Assembly (NCBI RefSeq): GCF_947487305.1
Contig: NZ_CANKWH010000014.1
Location: 37,947 to 101,946 of the forward strand
Length of the DNA stretch: 64,000 nt
Source: an uncultured Paracoccus sp.
GTDB taxonomy: Bacteria; Pseudomonadota; Alphaproteobacteria; Rhodobacterales; Rhodobacteraceae
Reading direction: 5' to 3'
The notes under the pieces were generated by a model. It saw only the letters and a program-made list of their open reading frames with translations, was not told the origin of the DNA and did not search any database. A program made the translations under genes and the position numbers. Below are positions 53,526-62,966 of the stretch, piece by piece. The number at the start of each line of letters is the position of its first letter. Position 1 is the stretch's first letter.

Positions 53526-54509
53526 ATGGACCAGTTGATCTTTGCATCCGAGGTGCTGGTGAACGGTCTGATGACCGGGGTGATGTATTCGCTGGTCGCG
53601 CTTGGCTTCGTGCTGATCTACAAGGCCTCGGGCGTGTTCAACTATGCGCAGGGCGTCATGGCGCTTTTCGCGGCGCTGACGCTGGTGGGCATCCAGCAGG
53701 GGCAGGTGCCCTTCCGCCATCTCATCAACGCCATCTTCGGCACCCATCTGGAAAGCTTCGGCTGGACGCTGCCCTCGGTGCTGGCGATCCTGCTGACGGC
53801 GGTGGTGATGATCGCGCTCGCCTGGCTGATCGAGAAACTGGTGCTGCAGCATCTGGTCGGGCAGGAGCCGATCATCCTCTTCATGGCGACGATCGGGCTG
53901 GCCTATTTCCTCGAGGGCTTTGGCGACGTGATGTGGGGCGCCGATATCAAGACGCTGGATGTCGGATTGCCGCAGGGGATTTCCGACGCGGTCGAGGCGA
54001 CCACGGCCAACTGGTTCGGCTATGGCTTCTTCATCGACCGGCTGGACATCTGGGCCACGATCATCGCGGCGGTGCTGGTGGCGGCGCTGGTGGCCTTCTC
54101 GCAATATACCAAGCAGGGCCGGGCCATGCGCGCCGTGGCCGATGACCATCAGGCGGCGCTGTCGGTGGGAATCAGCCTGCAATTCATCTGGATCATGGTC
54201 TGGTCCATCGCCGGTTTCGTGGCGCTGGTCGCGGGCATCATGTGGGGCACCAAGTCGGGTGTGCAGTTCAGCCTGTCGCTGATCGCGCTGAAGGCGCTGC
54301 CGGTCCTGATGCTGGGCGGCTTCACCTCGATCCCCGGCGCCATCGTCGGCGGGCTGATCGTCGGCGTCGGCGAGAAGCTGTTCGAATTCTGGATCGGCCC
54401 GATGGTCGGCGGCGCGACCGAGAACTGGTTCGCCTATGTGCTGGCGCTTCTGTTCCTCGTCTTCCGGCCGCAGGGCCTGTTCGGCGAGAAGATCATCGAG
54501 CGGGTGTGA
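53526..54509 (+). CDS. ABC transporter permease (LivH-like)
   Basis: 327 aa membrane subunit with about eight helices. The segment LVNGLMTGVMYSLVALGFVLIYKASGVFNYAQGVMALFAA at the N-terminus is characteristic of LivH. A long soluble stretch near 160-175 is followed by AMRAVADDHQAALSVGIS, the ATPase-contacting loop. The start at 53526 has a GGAGGG 10 nt upstream. It is separated from the next permease by 138 nt that hold two inverted repeat copies. Confidence 0.93.
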   Translation: MDQLIFASEVLVNGLMTGVMYSLVALGFVLIYKASGVFNYAQGVMALFAALTLVGIQQGQVPFRHLINAIFGTHLESFGWTLPSVLAILLTAVVMIALAWLIEKLVLQHLVGQEPIILFMATIGLAYFLEGFGDVMWGADIKTLDVGLPQGISDAVEATTANWFGYGFFIDRLDIWATIIAAVLVAALVAFSQYTKQGRAMRAVADDHQAALSVGISLQFIWIMVWSIAGFVALVAGIMWGTKSGVQFSLSLIALKALPVLMLGGFTSIPGAIVGGLIVGVGEKLFEFWIGPMVGGATENWFAYVLALLFLVFRPQGLFGEKIIERV

Positions 54510-54526
54510 CGATGCAAAGGATCGAT

Positions 54527-54559
54527 GCCTCCGGCGGGGATATTTGGACCAGGATGAAG
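54527..54559. repeat. Dispersed palindromic repeat, copy D1 (inverted)
   Basis: Reads GGGGATATTTGGACCAGGAT on the plus strand, the reverse orientation of the core. With the copy at 54568 it forms an imperfect inverted repeat between the two permease genes. Confidence 0.6.
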
Positions 54560-54567
54560 CCCGGCGC

Positions 54568-54618
54568 TTTCATCTTGGCGGAAATATCCTCCGGGGGTGC
54601 GGGGGTGGAAAACCCCGG
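54568..54618. repeat. Dispersed palindromic repeat, copy D2
   Basis: Core TTTCATCTTGGCGGAAATAT followed by CCTCCGGGGG and a G-rich/C-rich pair CCGGGG/CCCCGG (54591-54596, 54613-54618). It pairs with copy D1 across an 8-nt centre. Confidence 0.6.
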
Positions 54619-54647
54619 CAGCAACAGATTGCGGGAAGGGGAGCACG

Positions 54648-55724
54648 ATGCTTTATCGTGAGGCGGGCGATTTCAAGACGGGCTATCGCTCGGACGGGCA
54701 GACCTTTCCGATCCGGCTGGATCGCTGGGGATATTACGCGCTGGTTGCGGTGGCCTTCCTGGTCGTGCCCTTCCTGATCAACGACTACTGGGCCAATGCG
54801 GTTCTGGTGCCGTTCCTGATCTATGCCATTGCGGCTCTGGGGCTGAACATCCTGACCGGCTATGCCGGGCAGGTCAGCCTTGGCACCGGCGGGTTCATGG
54901 CGGTAGGGGCCTATGCGGTCTACAAGCTGATGACCGCCTTTCCCGATGTCAGCATTGTCATCCATATCCTCCTGGCGGGCGGCATCACCGCCATCGTCGG
55001 GATGCTGTTCGGTCTGCCGAGCCTTCGGATCAAGGGCTTCTACCTCGCCGTTGCGACACTGGCGGCGCAGTTCTTTCTGGTCTGGCTCTTCAACAAGGTG
55101 CCGTGGTTCTACAACTACTCGGCCTCGGGCCAGATCACCGCGCCCGAGCGCACGGTGCTGGGCATGGCCGTTACCGGCCCGGCCACCAGTGCACCGGCGA
55201 AATACCTGATCTGCCTCTGCTTCGTCTTCGTCCTCGCCTGGCTGGCGCGCAACCTGACCCGCGGCACGCTGGGGCGCAAATGGATGGCCATCCGCGACAT
55301 GGACATCGCCGCCGAGATCATCGGGGTGAACCCGCTGACGGCGAAGCTCTCGGCCTTCGCGATCTCGTCCTTCTTCGTGGGCATTGCCGGGGCGCTGCTG
55401 TTCTCGGTCTATCTCGGCGCGGCGGAAGTGGGCGAGGCCTTTGGCATCAACAAGAGCTTCCTCGTCCTCTTCATGATCATCATCGGGGGCTTGGGCAGCA
55501 TCTTCGGCAGCTTCGCGGGCGCGGCCTTCATGGTGCTGCTGCCGGTCTTCCTGAAGAACGTTCTGGTCGGCAGCCTTGGCTGGCCCACCGACCTCGCCGC
55601 CCATATCGAGTTGATGATCGTCGGCGCGCTGATCATCGTCTTCCTGATCGTCGAGCCGCACGGGCTGGCGCGGCTCTGGGCACTGGCCAAGGAAAAGCTG
55701 CGACTCTGGCCGTTCCCGCATTGA
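54648..55724 (+). CDS. ABC transporter permease (LivM-like)
   Basis: 358 aa second membrane subunit. The segment ALGLNILTGYAGQVSLGTGGFMAVGAYAVY is the LivM signature; the ATPase-contacting loop is WMAIRDMDIAAEIIGVNPLTAKL. About nine helices. The start at 54648 has AAGGGGAG upstream; the open frame extends further back into the repeat without homology. Confidence 0.93.
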   Translation: MLYREAGDFKTGYRSDGQTFPIRLDRWGYYALVAVAFLVVPFLINDYWANAVLVPFLIYAIAALGLNILTGYAGQVSLGTGGFMAVGAYAVYKLMTAFPDVSIVIHILLAGGITAIVGMLFGLPSLRIKGFYLAVATLAAQFFLVWLFNKVPWFYNYSASGQITAPERTVLGMAVTGPATSAPAKYLICLCFVFVLAWLARNLTRGTLGRKWMAIRDMDIAAEIIGVNPLTAKLSAFAISSFFVGIAGALLFSVYLGAAEVGEAFGINKSFLVLFMIIIGGLGSIFGSFAGAAFMVLLPVFLKNVLVGSLGWPTDLAAHIELMIVGALIIVFLIVEPHGLARLWALAKEKLRLWPFPH

Positions 55725-55777
55725 TTACTGCAAGAACCGGACAACCGGACATACATCCAAATGGGAGGAAACCTCGG

Positions 55778-57064
55778 ATGAAGACCCTGAAATTCGCCGC
55801 TCTGGTCGCGGCCGGCCTGATGGCCGCGGCCCCGGCCCTGGCCGATCTGGTGGTGCCGAACCTTTCCTATCGCACCGGTCCTTACGGCGCGAACGGCACC
55901 CAGTATGCCGATGGCTTCAACGATTACTTCACACTGTTGAACGAGCGTGACGGCGGGATCGGCGGCGAGAAGATCCAGGTGCCGGAGTGCGAGACGGCCT
56001 ATAACACCGAGAAGGGCGTGGAATGCTACGAGTCCACCAAAAGCTCGGGCGCGCTGGTCTATAACCCGCTGTCGACCGGCATCACCTACCAGCTGATCCC
56101 GAAAGTCTCTGTCGACAAGATCCCGCTTTACACCCCGGGCTACGGCCGGACCTCGGCCAAGAACGGCAAGGTGTTCGAATGGGTGTTCAACGCGCCCGCG
56201 AACTATTGGGATGGGGCGTCCATCGCCATCAAATACCTGCTCGACCAGAACGGCGGCGACCTGAACGGCAAGAAGATCGCGCTGGTCTATCACAACTCGG
56301 CCTATGGCAAGGAGCCGATCCGCACCCTGCAGGAACTGGCCAAGAAACACGGCTTCTCGCTGACCGAGATCCCGGTCGAGGCTCCGGGGCAGGAGCAGAA
56401 GTCGCAATGGCTGCAGATCCGCCGCGACAAGCCGGATTTCGTGCTGATGTGGGGCTGGGGCGTGATGAACCAGGTCGCCATCCAGGAGGCCGCGAATATC
56501 CGTTTCCCGATGGAAAACTTCATCGGCATCTGGTGGGCGGGGTCCGAGATCGACGTGACCCCGGCCGGTGCGGGCGCCAATGGCTACAAGTCTGTGACCT
56601 TCAACGGCGTCGGCATGGATTACCCGATCTATGACGATCTGAAGACCCATGTGATCGATCCGGGCAAGGCAAGCCAGGGCGGTCCGCATGTCGGCTCGGC
56701 GGTCTATTCGCGCGGCATGTATGCCGCCGTCGTCATCGCCGAGGCGATCCGCAAGGCGCAGGAACTGGCCGGCACCTCGGCCATCACGCCCACGCAGTTG
56801 CGCGACGGCTTCGAGCAGCTCGACATCACGCCCGATCGCCTGGCCGAGCTTGGCCTGCCGGACTTCGGTCCCGAGATCAAGATGACCTGCGATAACCATG
56901 GCGGCAGCGGCATGGCCCGGATGCAGCAATGGGATGCCGAGGCGAAGAAATGGAACCTGATCACCGAGTTCACCGAGCCGGACCAGGAAGTCCTCGCCCC
57001 GCTGATCCTCGAGGATAGCGAGGCCTATGCCAAGGAAGCCGGGATCACCCCGCGCGACTGCTGA
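55778..57064 (+). CDS. ABC transporter substrate-binding protein (LivK-like)
   Basis: 428 aa periplasmic binding protein of type I fold. The signal peptide ends near ALA-DL (residue 22). It starts with VPNLSYRTGPYGANGTQYADGFNDYFTLLNERDGGIGG, the usual HAAT beginning. The sequence YTPGYGRTSAKNGKVFEWVF and the length suggest the subgroup that sits beside acyl-CoA ligases rather than true leucine-binding proteins. GGGAGGAA precedes the ATG. This subunit decides the substrate, so it is the one to test. Confidence 0.92.
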   Translation: MKTLKFAALVAAGLMAAAPALADLVVPNLSYRTGPYGANGTQYADGFNDYFTLLNERDGGIGGEKIQVPECETAYNTEKGVECYESTKSSGALVYNPLSTGITYQLIPKVSVDKIPLYTPGYGRTSAKNGKVFEWVFNAPANYWDGASIAIKYLLDQNGGDLNGKKIALVYHNSAYGKEPIRTLQELAKKHGFSLTEIPVEAPGQEQKSQWLQIRRDKPDFVLMWGWGVMNQVAIQEAANIRFPMENFIGIWWAGSEIDVTPAGAGANGYKSVTFNGVGMDYPIYDDLKTHVIDPGKASQGGPHVGSAVYSRGMYAAVVIAEAIRKAQELAGTSAITPTQLRDGFEQLDITPDRLAELGLPDFGPEIKMTCDNHGGSGMARMQQWDAEAKKWNLITEFTEPDQEVLAPLILEDSEAYAKEAGITPRDC

Positions 57065-57120
57065 TCTATGTCCCCGGCGGCGCTGGCCGTCGCCGGGGTT
57101 TCACAATCCGAGAGGCCGCC

Positions 57121-57942
57121 ATGTTCGACGCCGAAAACAGCGAGACGCTGCTGGAAGTCAACAATATCGAGGTGATCTACAATCACGTCATCCTCGTCCT
57201 GAAGGGCGTCAGCCTGACGGTCCCGAAGGGCGGCATCACCGCGCTTCTGGGCGGCAATGGCGCCGGCAAGACCACCACGCTGAAGGCGATCTCGAACCTT
57301 CTGGCCTCGGAACGTGGGGCCGTCACCAAGGGCAGCATCACCTATCGCGGCGAGCGGGTGGCCGATCTGAACCCGGCGGCGCTGGTGAAGAAGGGCGTCA
57401 TCCAGGTGATGGAGGGCCGCCATTGCTTCGAACACCTGACCGTCGAGGAAAACCTGCTGACCGGCGCCTATACCCGCAGCGACGGGGCGGCAGCGGTGAA
57501 GAGGGATCTCGAGATGGTCTATGACTACTTTCCCCGTCTGCGGGAACGGCGGCGATCTCAGGCTGGCTATACTTCCGGGGGGGAGCAACAGATGGTGGCC
57601 ATGGGCCGCGCGCTGATGAGCCGGCCTGAGACCATCCTCTTGGACGAGCCGTCCATGGGCCTTGCCCCGCAGCTAGTCGAGCAGATCTTCGAGATCGTCA
57701 AGGCGGTGAACGAGGGCGAGGGCGTGACCTTCCTTCTGGCCGAGCAGAACACCAACGTCGCCCTGCGCTTTGCCCATTACGGCTATATCCTCGAAAGCGG
57801 CCGCGTAGTGATGGACGGGCCGGCCGATGCGCTGCGCGAGAACCCGGACGTCAAGGAATTCTATCTCGGCATGTCCGATGAGGGCCGCAAGTCGTTCCGC
57901 GACGTGCGCAGCTATCGCCGCCGCAAGCGCTGGCTGGCCTGA
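57121..57942 (+). CDS. ABC transporter ATP-binding protein (LivF-like)
   Basis: 273 aa second ATPase of the importer. Walker A GGNGAGKT is at 44-51, the signature TSGGEQQMVAMGRALMSRPETILLDEPSMGLAPQ is complete and the H-loop reads LLAEQNTNVALRFAHYGYILESGRVV. A basic tail (YRRRKRWLA) ends the protein. It follows the binding-protein gene by 56 nt. Confidence 0.93.
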   Translation: MFDAENSETLLEVNNIEVIYNHVILVLKGVSLTVPKGGITALLGGNGAGKTTTLKAISNLLASERGAVTKGSITYRGERVADLNPAALVKKGVIQVMEGRHCFEHLTVEENLLTGAYTRSDGAAAVKRDLEMVYDYFPRLRERRRSQAGYTSGGEQQMVAMGRALMSRPETILLDEPSMGLAPQLVEQIFEIVKAVNEGEGVTFLLAEQNTNVALRFAHYGYILESGRVVMDGPADALRENPDVKEFYLGMSDEGRKSFRDVRSYRRRKRWLA

Positions 57943-57980
57943 TCCGCCCGACCCTTTCCCTTCAGCCTACAGGATTGCCC

Positions 57981-59201
57981 ATGGCCGGCTATTACGACGA
58001 TCTGGAGATCCGCGACCCTGCGGAGCGGGAAGAGGCGCTGGCCGAGGCGCTGCCGGCAGCGATCTCGCGCGCCCGGACGGCGCCGGCGCTGGCGCGGCTT
58101 CTGCGCGATGTCGAGCCCGATCAGGTCACGGACCGCGCGGCGCTGGCGCGGCTGCCGGTGATCCGCAAGTCCGAGCTGTCGGCGGCGCAGTCGAAGACCC
58201 CGCCCTTTGGTGGCTTCACCACCCGCGTCGCCGCCGAGTTCGACCATATCTTCCAGAGCCCCGGCCCGATCTATGAGCCCGGCCGGCGCGAGGGCGACTG
58301 GTGGCGGCTCGGCCGCTTCCTCCATGCCGCCGGCGTCGGGCGCGGCGATATCGTGCAGAACTGCTTTGGCTATCACCTGACCCCCGCCGGCATGATGTTC
58401 GACAGCGCCGCCCGCGCCGTCGATGCCGCCGTGCTGCCCGCCGGCACCGGCCAGACCGAACAGCAGGTCCGCGCCGCCGTCGATATCGGCACCTCGGTCT
58501 ATGCCGGCACGCCGGATTTCCTCAAGGTGATCCTCGAAAAGGCCGACCAGATGGGCGAGCGGCTGGCGATCGCCCGCGCCGTGGTCGGCGGTGGGGCGCT
58601 GTTTCCCTCGCTGCGCAGCTATTATGCTGATCGTGGTATCGCGACGCTGCAAAGCTATGCCACCGCTGATCTCGGCAGCATTGCCTATGAGACCGATGCA
58701 ATGGACGGAATGGTGGTGGACGAGGGCGTGATCGTCGAGATCGTCCGCCCCGGCACCGGCGACCCGGTGCCCGAGGGCGAGGTGGGTGAGGTCGTGGTGA
58801 CGACGCTGAACCCGGATTACCCCCTGATCCGCTTCGCCACCGGCGATCTGTCGGCGGTTCTGCCCGGCATCTCGCCCTGCGGCCGCACCAACATGCGCAT
58901 CAAGGGCTGGATGGGCCGGGCCGACCAGACCACCAAGATCAAGGGCATGTTCGTGCGCCCCGAACAGGTGGCCGCGCTGGTGGCCCGCCACCCCGAGATC
59001 GCCAGGGCCCGCGTCATCGCCGAGCGCGATGGCGAGATGGATGTGATGACCGTGCAGGTGGAAGCAGCCGGCGGTGCCGCCGAGGATTTCGCCGGTTCTG
59101 TGTCGGACACGCTGAAGCTGAAGGGCCGGGTCGAGATCGTGCCGCCGGGCAGTCTGCCGAACGACGGCAAGGTCATCGAGGACCGTCGCAGCTATGACTG
59201 A
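57981..59201 (+). CDS. Phenylacetate-CoA ligase-like adenylate-forming enzyme
   Basis: 406 aa, shorter than long-chain synthetases and matching the PaaK family. It has AGTGQTEQQVRAAVDIGTSVYAGTPDFLKVILEKA, the C-terminal PLIRFATGDLSAVLPG with GRTNMRIKGWMGRADQTTKIKGMFVRPEQV, and EVVVTTLNPDYPL. It would activate an aromatic acid such as phenylacetate. No paaABCDE genes are in view, so another aryl acid is possible. It is the last gene of the run; the start at 57981 has AGGA upstream. Confidence 0.88.
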   Translation: MAGYYDDLEIRDPAEREEALAEALPAAISRARTAPALARLLRDVEPDQVTDRAALARLPVIRKSELSAAQSKTPPFGGFTTRVAAEFDHIFQSPGPIYEPGRREGDWWRLGRFLHAAGVGRGDIVQNCFGYHLTPAGMMFDSAARAVDAAVLPAGTGQTEQQVRAAVDIGTSVYAGTPDFLKVILEKADQMGERLAIARAVVGGGALFPSLRSYYADRGIATLQSYATADLGSIAYETDAMDGMVVDEGVIVEIVRPGTGDPVPEGEVGEVVVTTLNPDYPLIRFATGDLSAVLPGISPCGRTNMRIKGWMGRADQTTKIKGMFVRPEQVAALVARHPEIARARVIAERDGEMDVMTVQVEAAGGAAEDFAGSVSDTLKLKGRVEIVPPGSLPNDGKVIEDRRSYD

Positions 59202-59293
59202 GCATCGTTAATCCCGCGCATTTGAGCCGTTAACTTGTTCTGAACCGCATTTGTGCCAAGGCTGTCCCTTGTATCTTGGTGATCGGGTGCGGG

Positions 59294-60058
59294 ATGGCCG
59301 GGCAGGACAAGAAGGAAAAGGCAAAGATCATCGTTCGCCAGATGGCCGGCGGTGGCGCCGAAGCCCATCATGGCGGCGCCTGGAAAGTCGCCTATGCCGA
59401 TTTCGTCACCGCGATGATGGCCTTCTTCCTGCTGATGTGGCTCTTGAATGCCACCACCGAGCAGCAGCGGGACGGGCTGGCCGACTATTTCAATGCCAGC
59501 CTTGCCCGCGTTCCCGGTGCTTCGGGTGACGGCTCGGATATCGGGGTGAAACTCGCCGTCGAGGTCGAGTTGGCAAGCACGCCCAAGTCCTCGTCCTTCG
59601 ATTCCGTGGCGCGGCAGGTGCAGAACCAGCTGAACGGGCTGGGGGCAGAGTCCATGCAGATGAAGAACCTGCTGAAACATGTCGTCACGCGGATGACCGA
59701 CGAAGGTTTGGTCATCGAGCTGACCGACCTGACCGGCGAGCCGCTGTTCATCGAGGACAGTGACCAGCCGCAGCCCATTCTGCGCGATCTGGCCAGCGTG
59801 ATTGCAGGCGCGATCACCGGTTTGCGCAACCAGGTCGCGGTCGCAGGCCATGTCCGTTCCTATCCCGAGGCGCTGATCACCTCGCCGGTCTGGGCGCTGT
59901 CTGCTGGACGGGCCGAGGCGGTGCGAAATCTGCTGCAGCGCGCAGGTCTTGGCGATCAGCGGATCCAGCGGGTCACCGGATATGCCGACCGCCGCAATCG
60001 CGACATCAACCCGATGGCGCCCGAGAACAACCGGATCGAGGTGATTTTACTCAGATAG
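59294..60058 (+). CDS. motB: Flagellar motor protein MotB
   Basis: Stator subunit that anchors the MotA/MotB proton channel to peptidoglycan. 254 aa. A single membrane helix at about 37-55 carries the essential Asp D36 (WKVAYADFVTAMMAFFLLMWLLN). The C-terminal OmpA-like domain has GHVRSYPEALITSPVWALSAGRAEAV and the end ADRRNRDINPMAPENNRIEVILL. The ATG at 59294 was chosen over an upstream TTG. motA is not adjacent. Confidence 0.93.
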   Translation: MAGQDKKEKAKIIVRQMAGGGAEAHHGGAWKVAYADFVTAMMAFFLLMWLLNATTEQQRDGLADYFNASLARVPGASGDGSDIGVKLAVEVELASTPKSSSFDSVARQVQNQLNGLGAESMQMKNLLKHVVTRMTDEGLVIELTDLTGEPLFIEDSDQPQPILRDLASVIAGAITGLRNQVAVAGHVRSYPEALITSPVWALSAGRAEAVRNLLQRAGLGDQRIQRVTGYADRRNRDINPMAPENNRIEVILLR

Positions 60059-60142
60059 GCTCGGGGGCTGTCGCGAACTTAGGCGAATCTTAAAGCCTTT
60101 GCGTCAATCTTCGGCCAGCAGCGAAAGCAAGGAACAGTCAAC

Positions 60143-61459
60143 ATGTCGATGTCCTCCGCCCTCAACTCCGGCGTGTCCGGCCTGGCCGCACACTCGACCA
60201 AACTCGCGACCATCTCTGACAATATCGCCAATTCGGGCACCTATGGCTACAAGCGGGTCGAAACCGACTTTGAATCGATGGTGTTGAATCAGAGCCGCAG
60301 CTCCGGTCTCTATTCCGCCGGGGGCGTCCATGCCAATACCCGCCGGATCATCGACCAGAACGGTGCGCTGGTCACAACCACGAATGCCATGGATATCGCC
60401 ATCGCCGGCCGCGGGATGCTGCCGGTCACCTCGGCGGTGGACCTGGACAACGGCTTTTCCGATCTGCCGATGTTGATGTGCCGCACGGGCTCGTTCCGGG
60501 CGGACGCCGATGGCATCATGCGCACCGATTCCGGGTTGGTGCTGATGGGTTGGCCGGCGCGGCCGGACGGTACGATCCCGGTGGTTACCCGCGATACCGC
60601 TGGCGGGTTGGAGCCGGTGCGGATCGAGACGAACCAGGGGTCCGGCGACCCGACTACCGCAGTCTCCCTGGGGGTCAACCTTCCCGCGCAGGAAACGGCG
60701 GTGGGGGCCAGCGGCGCACCGTTGACACTGCAGGTCGAGTATTTCGACAACCTGGGCGCCTCCGAGTCGCTGAACCTGACCTTCATTCGCGATGCCACAG
60801 CCGTCGCCGGACGGACGAACACCTGGACCGTCGAGGTCCGGGATTCGGCCTCGAACCCCGCCACCAACCTTCTCGGCACCTATCAGATCGTCTTCGACGA
60901 CACTCAGGGGTCCGGCGGCAACATCGCCTCGGTGACCACCTTATCCGGCGATCCGTTCGACCCGGTGACCGGCGAGATCATGCTGAACGTCGCGGGCGGG
61001 TCGATCGATCTGGAAATCGGCATTCCGGGCGAGATCACCCGCCTGAAACAGCTCTCGACCAGCTTCGCGCCGACCAACATCACCAAGGACGGCTCGCCCG
61101 TCGGCAACCTGACCTCGGTCGAGATCGACGAGAACGGCTTCATGCGCGCGACCTACGACACCGGCTTCATCAAGACGCTCTGCCAGGTGCCGCTGGTCGA
61201 TGTCCCCAACCAGAACGGCCTGATCTCGCTCGATTCCCAGACCTACATGGTTTCGCCGACCTCCGGCTCGTTCTTCCTCTGGGATGCGGGTGATGGCCCG
61301 ACCGGATCGATCAAGGGCTATGCGATGGAAACCTCGAATACCGATGTCGCCGCAGAGCTGACCGACCTGATCCAGACCCAGCGCGCCTATTCCTCGAATG
61401 CCAAGGTCATCCAGACCGTCGACGAGATGTTGCAGGAAACCACGAGCATCAAACGCTGA
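60143..61459 (+). CDS. flgE: Flagellar hook protein FlgE
   Basis: Structural protein of the flagellar hook. 438 aa. The N-terminal rod/hook domain reads MSSALNSGVSGLAAHSTKLATISDNIANSGTYGYKR, and the C-terminal helix SNTDVAAELTDLIQTQRAYSSNAKVIQTVDEMLQETTSI is the standard assembly motif. AAGGAA precedes the ATG. It lies 84 nt after motB. Confidence 0.96.
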   Translation: MSMSSALNSGVSGLAAHSTKLATISDNIANSGTYGYKRVETDFESMVLNQSRSSGLYSAGGVHANTRRIIDQNGALVTTTNAMDIAIAGRGMLPVTSAVDLDNGFSDLPMLMCRTGSFRADADGIMRTDSGLVLMGWPARPDGTIPVVTRDTAGGLEPVRIETNQGSGDPTTAVSLGVNLPAQETAVGASGAPLTLQVEYFDNLGASESLNLTFIRDATAVAGRTNTWTVEVRDSASNPATNLLGTYQIVFDDTQGSGGNIASVTTLSGDPFDPVTGEIMLNVAGGSIDLEIGIPGEITRLKQLSTSFAPTNITKDGSPVGNLTSVEIDENGFMRATYDTGFIKTLCQVPLVDVPNQNGLISLDSQTYMVSPTSGSFFLWDAGDGPTGSIKGYAMETSNTDVAAELTDLIQTQRAYSSNAKVIQTVDEMLQETTSIKR

Positions 61460-61507
61460 TCTGACCACAGCGCGCTGCCAAGCTGACCCAGGAGGAAACG
61501 CAGAGCC

Positions 61508-62965
61508 ATGAGCATCGCAAGAGCCCTGTCAAACGCCCTGTCGGGATTGTCGGCGACGGCGCGTGGGACCGAAACAGTCGCCGCCAATGTCGCCAATGTC
61601 ATGACCCCCGGCTATGCGCGGCGCGAGGTTGCGCTCTCGACACAGGTGCTGGATGCCGGCTCTGGCGGGGTTCGCATCGATGGTGTCCGGCGCATGGTCA
61701 ACGATGCGCTGCTGTCCGAGACGCGGATTGCGCTCGCCGCGCGCAGTGAAGGTGACGCGCTGGCAGTCTTCTTCAACCAGGTCGAGGATGCGGTGGGCCT
61801 GCCGGGCGATGCCGGCGCGATCAGTACGGCGCTCACACAGTTCGAATCGGCGCTGATCGCCGCCTCGGCTCGTCCCGATGACGACCTGCGTCTAGCCAAT
61901 GTGGTCGAGACCGCCGCCGGCCTCGCGGACCGCCTGAATGCGGGGTCGAGCACAGTCCAGAATGCCCGCACCCAGGCCGACATCAGCATCGGCCATCAGG
62001 TGGGGAACCTGCAGACCGCGCTGGAACAAGTGGCCGATCTGAACCGGCAGATCGCGTCATTCAGCTCCGGCGGACAGGATATCTCGGCGCTCCATGACGA
62101 ACGCCAGGCCCTCGTTGACAGGATCGCCGAGATCGTGCCGACGCGCTCCGTTCCGCGCGACTTCGACCGGATCGCGCTGTTCACCGCCGAGGGCGCGGTG
62201 CTTCTGGACGGGCTAGAACCGGCGCGGCTGTCTTTTGCCCCTGTCGGTGTGCTGACGCCGGGAATGCAGGTCGGAAGCGGGGGTGTCAGCGGGCTGATTT
62301 TCAATGGCGACGAGTTGTCGGGTGAAAGGCTCAGGCTGTTTACCGGCGGATCGTTGGGGGCTGCTTTCGCGATTCGCGACAGCCACGCGCCGCAGGTCCA
62401 GACGGAACTGGATGCACTGGCCCATGATCTCTATCGGCGCTTTGCAGATCCTGCGGTCGACCCCTCGCTGGCCTCGGGCCAGCCCGGTCTCTTCACCGAT
62501 GATGGTTTGGCAGCGGCTCCACCTCCCGCACTGGGCCTGGCAGGCACGATCAAGATCAATCCGGCAGTTCTGCCCGACTCCGGCGGTGCGCTCTGGCGTT
62601 TGCGCAGCGGGCTGCAGGTCGGCGTGCCCGGCCCGGTCGGCGACGGCGACCTGATCGCCCGGCTCGCCCAGGCGCTGGACTCCGTTCAGGCTGTCACCGC
62701 GCCCGGTCCGTTTACCGGACGCCATGATGCGCCCGGGCTTGCCGCCGATCTCGAAGCGCGGGTGGCAAGCCGTCGCCTCTCGGCCGAGGCCGAGGCGACC
62801 CGACGGGGCGTACGGGCTTCGAACCTGTCGGAACGGTTGATGGCCGAGGGCGTGGATACGGACAGCGAGATGCAACGTCTTCTGCAATACGAACAGGCCT
62901 ATGCCGCCAATGCCCGGGTGATTCAGGCGATAGACGACATGATGAACGCGATCCTGAAGGTGTAA
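61508..62965 (+). CDS. flgK: Flagellar hook-associated protein 1 FlgK
   Basis: Forms the hook-filament junction with FlgL. 485 aa. The N-terminus SIARALSNALSGLSATARGTETVAANVANVMTPGYARREV and the C-terminal SEMQRLLQYEQAYAANARVIQAIDDMMNAIL fit the family. AGGAGG is 13 nt before the ATG. The stop is one base from the flgL start. Confidence 0.95.
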   Translation: MSIARALSNALSGLSATARGTETVAANVANVMTPGYARREVALSTQVLDAGSGGVRIDGVRRMVNDALLSETRIALAARSEGDALAVFFNQVEDAVGLPGDAGAISTALTQFESALIAASARPDDDLRLANVVETAAGLADRLNAGSSTVQNARTQADISIGHQVGNLQTALEQVADLNRQIASFSSGGQDISALHDERQALVDRIAEIVPTRSVPRDFDRIALFTAEGAVLLDGLEPARLSFAPVGVLTPGMQVGSGGVSGLIFNGDELSGERLRLFTGGSLGAAFAIRDSHAPQVQTELDALAHDLYRRFADPAVDPSLASGQPGLFTDDGLAAAPPPALGLAGTIKINPAVLPDSGGALWRLRSGLQVGVPGPVGDGDLIARLAQALDSVQAVTAPGPFTGRHDAPGLAADLEARVASRRLSAEAEATRRGVRASNLSERLMAEGVDTDSEMQRLLQYEQAYAANARVIQAIDDMMNAILKV

Positions 62966-62966
62966 C

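Noticed and set aside
60085..60125. Sigma-28-type promoter before flgE (TAAAG...CGGCC)
   Set aside because: Only about half of the consensus positions match, too weak to claim.
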